Shown here in pieces: positions 18,447 through 26,666 of a DNA stretch of 57,339 nucleotides. The stretch is taken from the NCBI RefSeq assembly GCF_003865075.1, contig NZ_BHWB01000026.1, positions 1-57,339 of the forward strand, written 5' to 3'. The notes beneath the pieces were generated by a model that had not been told where the DNA came from, did not search any database, and saw only the letters and a program-made list of their open reading frames with translations. The position numbers and the translations under genes are program-made. Every line of letters starts with the position of its first letter. Positions within the stretch are counted from its first letter, which is position 1. The DNA is from Bacteroides faecalis. GTDB lineage: Bacteria > Bacteroidota > Bacteroidia > Bacteroidales > Bacteroidaceae.

Positions 18447-19883
18447 TTATTCATGGTTCGGATGAATATCCAACTTCACCGGTTTAATCATATTTTCCGG
18501 TTTCAGAATGGTATCCAGATCTTTCTTAGAAAGTATATTATGTTCCAAAACGAGTTCGTAAACTCCTTTCCCTGTCTCCAAGGCTTCTTTTGCTATCTTT
18601 GTCGAATTCTTATATCCAATGATTGGGTTCAATGCCGTTACTACACCGATACTATTGTGTACATCACGCTTACAAGTTTCCTCATTTGCAGTGATACCAT
18701 CAATACATAACGTCCGCAACGTATCGAAGCCATTCATCAACAAGTCAGCAGATTCGAAACAGCATTGTGCCATTACCGGTTCCATAGCATTGAGTTCCAT
18801 TTGTGCAGCCTCACCGCTCATAGTCACACAAAGATCATTTCCAATCACCTTATAAGAAATCTGATTCATCACTTCAGGAATCACCGGATTCACTTTTCCA
18901 GGCATAATAGAAGATCCCGGTTGCATGGCAGGCAAATTAATTTCTCCCAATCCGCAACGGGGACCGGATGCCAGCAAACGCAGGTCATTGCATATTTTAT
19001 TCATCTTGACTGCTACCCGCCTCATTGCTGAAGAATAACCGACCATACAAGAAGTATCCGAAGTAGCGCCTATGAGATCGGCAGCTAGTTTGATATCCAA
19101 TCCGGTAATCTTACGCAAAGCAGCAATACACTTTTCGGCATACTCAGGTTCGGCAGTAATTCCGGTTCCGATTGCTGTGGCCCCCATATTGACCGTCAAA
19201 AAGTCCTGTGCTGCAAAGTCCAGATTCTTCACTTCATCTTCCAGAATACTCGCAAAACCATTAAATGTCTGTCCAAGAGTCATTGGAACAGCATCTTCTA
19301 ACTGAGTACGTCCCATTTTTATAATATGAGCAAATGCTTTTCCTTTTTTCCGGAAAGATTCAATCAAGATTCCAAAATGTTTCAATAACTTAAGATGAGT
19401 ATAATACAATCCAATGTGAATAGCGGTAGGGTAAGCATCGTTAGTCGATTGTGAACGGTTCACATGGTCGTTGGGAGAACAATACTGGTATTCACCACGT
19501 TGATGTCCCATCAATTCCAAAGCACGATTGGCTATTACTTCGTTAGCATTCATGTTCGTTGTTGTTCCCGCTCCGCCCTGAATCATATCGACAGGAAATT
19601 GTTCGTGATGTTTTCCTTCCAATATTTCTTTGCAAGCTTTCAAAATAGCATCCGTTTGTTCTTCCGTCAATAAATCTAATTCACGATTAGCAATGGCAGC
19701 CCCCATCTTGGTAATCGCTAAAGCCTGAATGAACAAAGGGTACTCATTCAAGTGAAATTTACTAATTCGGAAGTTCTCAATTCCCCGAAGTGTTTGTACT
19801 CCATACAATGCAGTTTCCGGCACCTCACGACTACCTATCAAGTCGCTTTCCATACGAGTTTTCTTTGATAATTTTTGTTCCAT
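18447..19883 (-). CDS. aspA: Aspartate ammonia-lyase (aspartase)
   Basis: A 478-residue member of the fumarase/aspartase superfamily that converts L-aspartate to fumarate and ammonia. The signature GSSIMPGKVNPVIPE with the catalytic-loop serines is intact, as are GAGTTTNMNANEVIANRA and NDHVNRSQSTNDAYPT. The N-terminal SRxEx(D/E)-like start (MESDLIGSREVPETALYGVQ) and the neighbours favour aspartase over fumarase C. It is divergently transcribed from dcuB-ansB, which together supply aspartate and exchange C4-dicarboxylates. Confidence 0.93.
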   Translation of the reverse strand: MEQKLSKKTRMESDLIGSREVPETALYGVQTLRGIENFRISKFHLNEYPLFIQALAITKMGAAIANRELDLLTEEQTDAILKACKEILEGKHHEQFPVDMIQGGAGTTTNMNANEVIANRALELMGHQRGEYQYCSPNDHVNRSQSTNDAYPTAIHIGLYYTHLKLLKHFGILIESFRKKGKAFAHIIKMGRTQLEDAVPMTLGQTFNGFASILEDEVKNLDFAAQDFLTVNMGATAIGTGITAEPEYAEKCIAALRKITGLDIKLAADLIGATSDTSCMVGYSSAMRRVAVKMNKICNDLRLLASGPRCGLGEINLPAMQPGSSIMPGKVNPVIPEVMNQISYKVIGNDLCVTMSGEAAQMELNAMEPVMAQCCFESADLLMNGFDTLRTLCIDGITANEETCKRDVHNSIGVVTALNPIIGYKNSTKIAKEALETGKGVYELVLEHNILSKKDLDTILKPENMIKPVKLDIHPNHE

Positions 19884-20029
19884 ATCGGTTGTTTTATAGC
19901 TATAACTTTTTCGTTAGTTGATATAATAACCAATCAAAGATGTTATTGTTTTAATAAATATGCAAAAACCATTCAACAACTTTTTTGTTGTTAAACGTAA
20001 ACGGATATAAAATAAAAAAAGAAATTAGT

Positions 20030-20037
20030 TATATTTG
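20030..20037 (+). promoter_or_regulatory. -7 promoter element of dcuB-ansB-porin
   Basis: TATATTTG matches TAnnTTTG and lies 23 nt before the dcuB start codon. It lies in the AT-rich spacer between divergent aspA and dcuB. No strong -33 motif is visible. Confidence 0.55.
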
Positions 20038-20060
20038 CTTTAAACTTAAAATAACAGTTT

Positions 20061-21371
20061 ATGATATTACAATTAGCTTTTGTTCTGACAGCTATTATTA
20101 TCGGTGCACGCCTGGGTGGTATCGGACTCGGTGTCATGGGAGGTGTAGGTCTGGGAATATTAACATTCGTTTTCGGTCTGCAGCCCACTGCCCCGCCTAT
20201 AGACGTTATGCTAATGATTGCGGCTGTCATATCGGCTGCCTCTTGTATGCAAGCTGCCGGAGGACTCGATTACATGGTGAAACTTGCAGAACATCTGCTT
20301 CGCAAAAATCCGTCGCACGTGACGTTGCTCAGTCCGTTGGTGACATATATTTTCACCTTTGTAGCCGGTACCGGTCATGTCGCTTATTCCGTATTACCCG
20401 TAATTGCCGAAGTAGCGACAGAAACTAAAATACGGCCGGAACGCCCGCTCGGTATTGCTGTGATTGCTTCGCAACAAGCTATTACTGCAAGCCCTATTTC
20501 TGCTGCAACGGTTGCTTTGCTCGGTCTATTGGCGGGATTCGATATTACTCTGTTTGACATCTTAAAGATTACGATTCCTGCTACCATTGTCGGAGTATTG
20601 GTAGGTGCGCTGTTTTCCATGAGAGTGGGTAAAGAATTAGTAGATGATCCTGAATATCTGAAACGCTTAAAAGAAGGATTGTTTAATGATAAAAAGATTG
20701 AAATAAAGGATGTCAAGAACAAACGTTCTGCTATGTTATCCGTTCTTATCTTTATACTTGCAACTGTTTTCATTGTTTTTTTCGGTTCATTTGAGGGGAT
20801 GCGTCCCAGTTTCCTCATTGATGGAGAAACCGTGACTTTAGGAATGTCTGCTATCATTGAAATTGTGATGTTGTCCGCTGCTGCGATTATTCTTATAGTG
20901 ACCAAAACAGACGGGATCAAAGCAACTCAAGGTTCTGTATTTCCTGCTGGAATGCAAGCTGTTATCGCCATTTTCGGTATTGCATGGATGGGTGACACTT
21001 TCCTGCAAGGTAATATGGCACAACTTACTTTATCCATTGAAGGTATTGTACGTCAAATGCCTTGGTTATTCGGTATTGCATTATTCGTCATGTCAATCCT
21101 ATTATATAGTCAAGCTGCTACAGTCCGTGCATTGATGCCACTAGGCATTGCACTCGGAATTTCTCCTTATATGCTGATAGCACTATTCCCCGCCGTAAAT
21201 GGTTATTTCTTTATACCTAACTATCCGACTGTAGTAGCCGCCATCAATTTTGACCGGACAGGGACAACAAAAATCGGCAAATATGTGTTGAATCATTCTT
21301 TTATGATGCCCGGCCTGGTATCTACCATCGTAGCAATTGGTTTGGGACTACTTTTTATACAAGTATTTTAA
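20061..21371 (+). CDS. dcuB: Anaerobic C4-dicarboxylate transporter DcuA/DcuB family
   Basis: A 436-residue inner-membrane carrier with about 10-12 hydrophobic helices. It starts MILQLAFVLTAIIIGARLGG and contains the Dcu family blocks FVAGTGHVAYSVLPVIAEVA, ERPLGIAVIASQQAITASPI and IPNYPTVVAAINFDRTGTTK. Dcu carriers exchange fumarate or aspartate for succinate during anaerobic fumarate respiration. It heads an operon with asparaginase (34-nt gap) and a porin, opposite aspartase. DcuA and DcuB cannot be separated with certainty by eye. Confidence 0.93.
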   Translation: MILQLAFVLTAIIIGARLGGIGLGVMGGVGLGILTFVFGLQPTAPPIDVMLMIAAVISAASCMQAAGGLDYMVKLAEHLLRKNPSHVTLLSPLVTYIFTFVAGTGHVAYSVLPVIAEVATETKIRPERPLGIAVIASQQAITASPISAATVALLGLLAGFDITLFDILKITIPATIVGVLVGALFSMRVGKELVDDPEYLKRLKEGLFNDKKIEIKDVKNKRSAMLSVLIFILATVFIVFFGSFEGMRPSFLIDGETVTLGMSAIIEIVMLSAAAIILIVTKTDGIKATQGSVFPAGMQAVIAIFGIAWMGDTFLQGNMAQLTLSIEGIVRQMPWLFGIALFVMSILLYSQAATVRALMPLGIALGISPYMLIALFPAVNGYFFIPNYPTVVAAINFDRTGTTKIGKYVLNHSFMMPGLVSTIVAIGLGLLFIQVF

Positions 21372-21404
21372 TAATATAATTAACCTAAACATCATTATTT
21401 AATT

Positions 21405-22463
21405 ATGAAACAATTCCAGAAACTAGGTCTGATAGTAGTCACACTACTATTTTCCGTAACAATGGCATTTGCCCAAAAACCGAATATCCATATTCTTGCC
21501 ACTGGAGGAACAATTGCCGGAACAGGAAGTTCGGCAACAGGAACCAATTACACTGCCGGGCAAGTAGCAATCAGTACATTGCTCGAAGCAGTTCCCGAGG
21601 TTAAGAACATTGCTAATGTAACCGGTGAGCAAATCGTGAAAATCGGTTCACAAGATATGAATGATGAAGTCTGGCTAACTTTAGCTAAAAAGATCAATGA
21701 GCTATTAAAAAGAGCGGACATCGATGGTATCGTTATCACTCACGGAACAGATACCATGGAAGAAACTGCTTACTTTCTGAACTTGACAGTCAAAAGTGAC
21801 AAACCGGTAGTAATAGTAGGTGCCATGCGTCCTTCAACAGCACTTAGTGCCGACGGTCCGTTAAACCTTTATAATGCTGTAGTTACTGCGGCTGCTAAAG
21901 AATCCAAAGGAAAAGGCGTATTGGTTGCTATGAATGGTCTTATCTTGGGAGCAGAAAGTGTAGTAAAGATGAATACTGTAGATGTACAAACCTTCCAGGC
22001 TCCTAATTCCGGTGCACTGGGTTATGTCCTAAACGGAAAAGTTACTTATAACCAAATTACCCTCAAAAAACATACTATCCACTCTGTGTTTGATGTAACC
22101 CATCTGACTTCACTGCCTAAAGTCGGTATTGTATACAGTTATTCCAATATTGAAGCAGATATGGTAGCTCCTCTACTCAACAATAGATACAAAGGAATTA
22201 TCCATGCAGGAGTAGGAAACGGTAATATCCATAAAAACATCTTCCCACTGCTGATAGATGCACGTAAAAAAGGTATTCTGGTAGTCCGTTCTTCTCGTGT
22301 ACCGACCGGTCCTACTACTCTCGATGCTGAAGTAGATGATGCCCAATATCAGTTTGTGGCTTCTCTGGAATTGAATCCACAAAAATCACGCGTTTTGTTA
22401 ATGCTTGCACTAACCAAAACCATGGATTGGAAACAAATTCAGGAATATTTTAACGAATACTAA
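21405..22463 (+). CDS. ansB: Periplasmic type II L-asparaginase
   Basis: A 352-residue enzyme hydrolysing asparagine to aspartate and ammonia. The signal peptide (MKQFQKLGLIVVTLLFSVTM, then AFAQ) places it in the periplasm. Active-site blocks are present: T36 in ILATGGTIAGTG, T112-D116 in ITHGTDTMEE, and the lysine region after GAMRPSTALSADGP. It lies between dcuB and a porin with short gaps, so asparagine entering by the porin could be cleaved and the aspartate imported. Confidence 0.95.
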   Translation: MKQFQKLGLIVVTLLFSVTMAFAQKPNIHILATGGTIAGTGSSATGTNYTAGQVAISTLLEAVPEVKNIANVTGEQIVKIGSQDMNDEVWLTLAKKINELLKRADIDGIVITHGTDTMEETAYFLNLTVKSDKPVVIVGAMRPSTALSADGPLNLYNAVVTAAAKESKGKGVLVAMNGLILGAESVVKMNTVDVQTFQAPNSGALGYVLNGKVTYNQITLKKHTIHSVFDVTHLTSLPKVGIVYSYSNIEADMVAPLLNNRYKGIIHAGVGNGNIHKNIFPLLIDARKKGILVVRSSRVPTGPTTLDAEVDDAQYQFVASLELNPQKSRVLLMLALTKTMDWKQIQEYFNEY

Positions 22464-22477
22464 AACCGAACCAACTT

Positions 22478-23665
22478 ATGAAAAGACTAGTGTTTATGCT
22501 ACTTCTTGCGGGTAGCATACAGGGAGTATACGCCCAAAATACCGAAAAAAAGGAGAAGTTCTCACCCAACACTCCGTTGTTTGAGGAACTGACAGATGTG
22601 AAAAAGAAAACAGATAAATTCAATCTTTTCCTTAATATGCAGGGTAGTTTCGATGCACATTTCAGAGATGGATTTCAAGAAGGGGACTTCAACATGCACC
22701 AGCTTCGTATAGAAGCAAAAGGAAACATCAATAACTGGCTTTCTTACCGCTATCGCCAACGGCTTAACCGTTCGAACGATGCTAACGGCATGATAGACAA
22801 TCTGCCGACTTCTATTGACTGGGCTGGTATTAATATCAAATTAAACGACCAGTTCAGCCTTTTTGCAGGAAAGCAATGTACGGCATACGGAGGTTTCGAA
22901 TTTGACTTGAATCCCATAGATGTCTATGAATACTGCGACATGATTGAGAATATGAGTAACTTTATGACAGGATTGAATGTCGGATATAATATTACTCCGG
23001 ATCAGCAATTAAATCTTCAAGTTTTAAATAGCCGTAATAACAGTTTTGAAAAGACTTATGGTATCACAGAAGACTCAGAAGGTAAGCTTCCCGATTTAAA
23101 ATCAGGGAAAATGCCGTTAGTCTATACATTAAACTGGAATGGTAATTTCAACAACGTATTCAAAACCCGTTGGTCAGCTTCTCTTTTGAATGAAGCTAGT
23201 AGTAAGAATCTCTATTATTATGCCATGGGTAATGAATTGAATCTTGGGAAATGGAACGCGTTTGTCGATTTCATGTATTCACAGGAAGCAATTGACCGTA
23301 CCGGAATAATCACAAGTATTGTCGGCCGTCCAAACGGACATAATACATTTAATACTGATTATCTCTCTGTAGTAGCCAAATGCAATTACCGTTTCCTCCC
23401 CAAATGGAATGCTTTTGTAAAAGGAATGTATGAAACAGCTTCCGTCAGGAAAGCTGGCGAAGATATAGAAAAAGGAAATTATCGCACTTCTTGGGGATAT
23501 CTCGCAGGGATTGAATTTTATCCAATGGAAACTAATCTCCATTTTTTCGTAACTTATGTAGGACGTTCATACAATTTCACCTCACGTGCCAAAGTATTGG
23601 GACAAGAGAACTACAGTACGAATCGGATATCCGTAGGCTTCATTTGGCAGATGCCTATATTCTAA
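22478..23665 (+). CDS. Outer-membrane porin-like beta-barrel protein
   Basis: A 395-residue protein with a signal peptide (MKRLVFMLLLAGSIQGVYA, then QNT) followed by about 16 amphipathic beta-strands: FNLFLNMQGSFDAHF, WLSYRYRQRLNRS, FSLFAGKQCTAYGGFEFDLN and a C-terminal strand RISVGFIWQMPIF ending in Phe. It resembles the phosphate-selective-porin/OprP-like group. It starts 14 nt after ansB and probably admits asparagine, aspartate or dicarboxylates; the substrate is inferred from context only. Confidence 0.75.
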   Translation: MKRLVFMLLLAGSIQGVYAQNTEKKEKFSPNTPLFEELTDVKKKTDKFNLFLNMQGSFDAHFRDGFQEGDFNMHQLRIEAKGNINNWLSYRYRQRLNRSNDANGMIDNLPTSIDWAGINIKLNDQFSLFAGKQCTAYGGFEFDLNPIDVYEYCDMIENMSNFMTGLNVGYNITPDQQLNLQVLNSRNNSFEKTYGITEDSEGKLPDLKSGKMPLVYTLNWNGNFNNVFKTRWSASLLNEASSKNLYYYAMGNELNLGKWNAFVDFMYSQEAIDRTGIITSIVGRPNGHNTFNTDYLSVVAKCNYRFLPKWNAFVKGMYETASVRKAGEDIEKGNYRTSWGYLAGIEFYPMETNLHFFVTYVGRSYNFTSRAKVLGQENYSTNRISVGFIWQMPIF

Positions 23666-23685
23666 GCCCATCTTCTCACATAAAA

Positions 23686-23720
23686 ATGCCCGATAACTTT
23701 TAACCGTTATCGGGTATTTT
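23686..23720. terminator. bidirectional terminator
   Basis: CCCGATAAC (23689-23697) pairs with GTTATCGGG (23706-23714), extended by A/T pairs on both sides and flanked by AAAAA and TATTTTT. It ends the porin operon on the plus strand and the DUF2795 gene (ending 23743) on the minus strand. Confidence 0.85.
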
Positions 23721-23742
23721 TATATTTCATTGCTAATTTAGA

Positions 23743-23964
23743 CTAATACTCCTCTTCGTTAAAGAAGAAATCTTCTTTGCTAGGATAATCCGGCCAAATA
23801 TCTTCGATACTCTCATAGATTTCGCCCTCATCTTCCATTTCCTGGAGATTCTCAATAACTTCAAGAGGAGCACCCGAACGCATGGCATAATCGATCAACT
23901 CTTCTTTGGTTGCCGGCCAAGGCGCATCTTCTAGTTTTGATGCTAATTCCAATGTCCAATACAT
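23743..23964 (-). CDS. DUF2795 domain protein
   Basis: A 73-residue acidic protein: MYWTLELASKLEDAPWPATK, then EELIDYAMRSGAPLEVIENL and a very acidic tail ending KEDFFFNEEEY. The PWPATKxELIDYAxxxGAP block is the DUF2795 signature. No biochemical function is known for this family. It has its own promoter and terminator and is well conserved in Bacteroides, suggesting a housekeeping role. Confidence 0.82.
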   Translation of the reverse strand: MYWTLELASKLEDAPWPATKEELIDYAMRSGAPLEVIENLQEMEDEGEIYESIEDIWPDYPSKEDFFFNEEEY

Positions 23965-24014
23965 AATCTTGAGTATTAAAAGTGAATACTAACGTCTTGT
24001 TTTCTATTTTTCGG

Positions 24015-24044
24015 CAAAAGTATAATAAAATCTATCATTTACAA
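24015..24044 (-). promoter_or_regulatory. promoter of the DUF2795 gene
   Basis: The minus strand reads TTG (24044-24042), 19 bases, TACTTTTG (24022-24015), a good -33/-7 match. The predicted start is near 24009, about 45 nt before the start codon. The -33 part lies inside the end of the upstream adenosyltransferase gene. Confidence 0.65.
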
Positions 24045-24598
24045 CTATTATCCCAAAATATTTCATTATTTTGTTCATCAAAATTAATTTTTCGAGATAA
24101 AACGAATAAATAGTCTGATAATCTATTCACATAGGCCAGAAGTTCGGGAGAAATTGTACAAGTTTCGGACAAAACTAAGATACGACGTTCAGCTCTCCTA
24201 CAAATTGTACGGCAAACATGACAAACGGCTGCACCACGAGCGCCTCCCGGAATAATAAATGCTCGAAGTTCGGGCAACTGTTCATCCAATTTATCAATTT
24301 CCTGTTCGATACATAACACGTTTTCCTGAGTAATGATGCTTGCACATTTCAGTTGTGTTTTTCCCTGGTCGGTAGCAAGGTACGAACCTATAGAAAATAA
24401 TTTATGTTGTACTCCCAAAATAAAGTCACGGTCATTTTCATCCATCAAATAGGTATATAACCATCCCAGATGGGAATTTAATTCATCGATCGTTCCATAA
24501 GCTTCCAAACGAATATGAGTCTTCGGAACCCGAGTGCCACCAACAAGACCGGTAGTTCCCTTGTCACCGGTTTTTGTATATACAAGGCTCTTTTTCAT
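24035..24598 (-). CDS. Cob(I)alamin adenosyltransferase, PduO type
   Basis: A 187-residue enzyme attaching the adenosyl group to cobalamin, using ATP. The ATP-binding N-terminal motif YTKTGDKGTTGLVGGTRVPK is intact, followed by EAYGTIDELNSHLGW, and the helix RTICRRAERRI carries the conserved arginines and glutamate. The family name in Bacteroides annotations is cob(I)yrinic acid a,c-diamide adenosyltransferase. No other cobalamin gene is nearby. It lies between the possible methyltransferase gene and the DUF2795 gene, all on the minus strand. Confidence 0.92.
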   Translation of the reverse strand: MKKSLVYTKTGDKGTTGLVGGTRVPKTHIRLEAYGTIDELNSHLGWLYTYLMDENDRDFILGVQHKLFSIGSYLATDQGKTQLKCASIITQENVLCIEQEIDKLDEQLPELRAFIIPGGARGAAVCHVCRTICRRAERRILVLSETCTISPELLAYVNRLSDYLFVLSRKINFDEQNNEIFWDNSCK

Positions 24599-24644
24599 AA
24601 TCTTCTATTTTATCATTATATATTAAGGTAACGTATAAAGGTTC

Positions 24645-25286
24645 TCAGAAGTTGATCATATAATGCTGTTTTATTTTTGTTTTATCAAAAAAGAGCAGAC
24701 CGACATCATACAAATCGAAAGTAATCCCCACTCGTTCATCATTTTGCAATTCGTGCCATAACGTTTTCATCTGCCTGGAGTAAGTTATTCCATAAACAAC
24801 AAACAAACTTTGAGGAGTATTGCGTTGCACACAAACCTCAAAAACTTCTTTTACAAGATCCGGATTCCGGTAATCATTCAGATACAAGAAATCAACCGGT
24901 ACGTCTGCATCCAGAAAAAGTTCCGACAAGTCGGATGCAAAAATATATTCGGCAGAAGGCTTTGCAGATTGCAGGTAAAGAGAACTCGCAGAGGGGCGCC
25001 CCACTTCTACAATGGTAGCAGGTTGTACTCTGTTTACCAACCGGAACAATAAGCGGTTAATCTTTCGTGTTCCTCTATACCATCCTTGCTCTTTCGACAT
25101 CTTTTTCTGTTCTGACGCTAAAAAACAGTAAGCATAGTAAGGTCGCTTTTCATAGATCACATCTGTAATCAGACTAAAAGCAAAAGGGGAATGAACACCA
25201 TAACCACAACGATAACGGAAACGGGAAAGCCAGATAAAAGGTCTTTTCAAGCAAAGTAGTAGATGATTCATAAAATAATCATTCAT
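24645..25286 (-). CDS. putative class I methyltransferase-like protein
   Basis: A 213-residue cytosolic protein. After an amphipathic N-terminus (LLLCLKRPFIWLSRFRYRC) comes GYGVHSPFAFSLITDVIYE, a block seen in Bacteroidetes SAM-dependent O-methyltransferase-like proteins. A weak motif I-like turn VEVGRPSASSLYL and acidic strands (FASDLSEL, DFLYLNDYR) follow in the usual Rossmann order. The SAM motif lacks the normal GxGxG pattern, so catalytic activity is uncertain. It starts about 15 nt from a good promoter and precedes the adenosyltransferase gene by 46 nt. Confidence 0.5.
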   Translation of the reverse strand: MNDYFMNHLLLCLKRPFIWLSRFRYRCGYGVHSPFAFSLITDVIYEKRPYYAYCFLASEQKKMSKEQGWYRGTRKINRLLFRLVNRVQPATIVEVGRPSASSLYLQSAKPSAEYIFASDLSELFLDADVPVDFLYLNDYRNPDLVKEVFEVCVQRNTPQSLFVVYGITYSRQMKTLWHELQNDERVGITFDLYDVGLLFFDKTKIKQHYMINF

Positions 25287-25301
25287 TTTTCATTCGTAAT
25301 G

Positions 25302-25333
25302 CAAAGATACGTTTTTTAATCTCATAAAACCAA
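25302..25333 (-). promoter_or_regulatory. promoter of the methyltransferase-like gene
   Basis: The minus strand reads TTG (25333-25331), 21 bases, TATCTTTG (25309-25302). The -7 box is perfect, 15 nt upstream of the start codon. Confidence 0.6.
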
Positions 25334-25355
25334 TTCAGATAGAAAATGTTATTAG

Positions 25356-25535
25356 GGGAAAAACGGAACTGTAAAAACATTCAAGCAACCTCTGAGCTCT
25401 CCTTTGAAAGCGAATACCCGACTTACCCTAACATTGACATTAGCCGAAATCTTCTCGGAGGAAGAGACCGGAAATTTTACAATAGACAGTTGGCAGAAGG
25501 AGAGCGAAACAATCGACATACCCGGTTTGGATTAA
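25356..25535 (+). pseudogene. remnant of the 3' end of an unrecognised gene
   Basis: A stop-to-stop frame with no start codon. It encodes about 59 residues containing SSPLKANTRLTLTLAEIFSE, EETGNFTIDSW and a final TIDIPGLD. This composition is protein-like, whereas the overlapping ATG-started frame (25346-25594) is rich in Arg, Asn and Tyr and looks spurious. It may be the tail of a secreted, fimbrillin-like protein, but the family is not recognised. It lies alone between two minus-strand genes and ends before a strong terminator. Confidence 0.35.
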
Positions 25536-25616
25536 ATAAAGAGTATCCACTAATCGGTAAAGTAACAATTACCGAAGATGCGTTTGAGGATTAATAACAT
25601 TTCTGACTATCAATTG

Positions 25617-25653
25617 AAAAGGGTCGATTCTCATCGCGAGAATCAACCCTTTT
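25617..25653. terminator. bidirectional terminator
   Basis: AAAAGGGTCGATTCTC (25617-25632) pairs with GAGAATCAACCCTTTT (25638-25653) with one mismatch and a 5-nt loop, flanked by A and T runs on the two sides. It closes the tonB gene on the minus strand. Confidence 0.88.
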
Positions 25654-25673
25654 ACTCATTTATTCCAAAGTAA

Positions 25674-26369
25674 CTACTGCAATGTGAAACTCACCGGTAC
25701 AGTAAACTTTACTCTTACTTTCCTGCCGTTTTGTTCACCCGGCTTCCATTTGGGCATTGTACTAATCACGCGGAGAGCTTCTTTATCCAGATAAGGATCA
25801 ATGCCTCGCACCACTTCAGGGCTTGTTATCGATCCGTCTTTGTCTACGACAAACTGAACAATTACTTTTCCACTTGTGCCCGTTTCCTGAGAAATCGTCG
25901 GATACTTGATACGTGAAGAAAGATACTTCATTAATTGGGCAGTTCCACCGGGAAATTCCGGCATATTCTCTACTGCCACATAAATCTCATCCTCCAATAC
26001 CACATCCTCCACTACTTCAGTTGGCGGTGCCAAAATACCCTCTACAGGTTTAAACGACATATCTTCCGCTATCATAGAAATATCTTCCTCTATTTCTGTA
26101 TTATCATCCACTACTTCGAATACATCGACTATTTTTGTCACTACCGGTGGTGGTGGTTCCAGTTTCTTCTCATCAGGAAATGTGATTGGAACAAGCTCCG
26201 TTACAAAGATGGATTCGTCATTTAATGACGATGTTGTCGCAATTCTTACACCATGTTGTGTCCATTCGAACGAAACGAACATGAACGCAAGCGCAACAAC
26301 CAAACCCATCATCAACCAAGAACCACGTTGGTTCTCAATTGCAGCCTTTTTTGATTTCTTGGCTTCCAT
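25674..26369 (-). CDS. TonB family energy-transducing protein
   Basis: A 231-residue periplasm-spanning protein: a basic N-terminus (MEAKKSKKAAIENQRGS), one membrane anchor at about residues 18-35, a Pro/acidic linker (KKLEPPPPVVTKIV) and a C-terminal TonB domain (about 140-231) with YPTISQETGTSGKVIVQFVV and VRVKFTVPVSFTLQ. TonB transmits proton-motive force to outer-membrane transporters such as the SusC protein encoded here. No exbB or exbD is adjacent, so it is one of the several orphan TonB copies common in Bacteroides. Confidence 0.9.
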   Translation of the reverse strand: MEAKKSKKAAIENQRGSWLMMGLVVALAFMFVSFEWTQHGVRIATTSSLNDESIFVTELVPITFPDEKKLEPPPPVVTKIVDVFEVVDDNTEIEEDISMIAEDMSFKPVEGILAPPTEVVEDVVLEDEIYVAVENMPEFPGGTAQLMKYLSSRIKYPTISQETGTSGKVIVQFVVDKDGSITSPEVVRGIDPYLDKEALRVISTMPKWKPGEQNGRKVRVKFTVPVSFTLQ

Positions 26370-26666
26370 AAAAAATTTGTTTAAGTAATTAATAATAGAA
26401 AATATATAGTATATATACTACTTATCGTATTTCTTCTTAAAGCATTACTTAAAGTGCTCTCTAGCTGCAATAAATATAGTAAAACTACAGACAAGTTGTT
26501 CTTTTTCAACATTTTTTTTAAGAATAAAGGCTGCCCTTTGCTTTTATTTAAAGATTGGAATTATTAACTAAAGAAATATTAACGATCGATTTCCATCTTC
26601 GAATGAAAGAAATTGATGACTGACACATTTTATAATGATATCCAAAGCCATACTTCGACTTTACAT
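26370..26666. other. 297-bp AT-rich spacer
   Basis: No gene or RNA is recognised. It should hold the tonB promoter (minus strand) and the 3' end of the GH140-like transcript, but no clear TAnnTTTG box or terminator hairpin is seen. Confidence 0.4.

Noticed and set aside
20384..20920. 178-codon frame antisense to dcuB
   Set aside because: A shadow of the Dcu membrane-protein coding sequence; similar long antisense frames occur under the purine permease gene (34973-35785).
25346..25594. 82-codon ATG frame on the plus strand
   Set aside because: Its composition is rich in Arg, Asn and Tyr with no recognisable pattern, while an overlapping frame reads as a natural protein tail.
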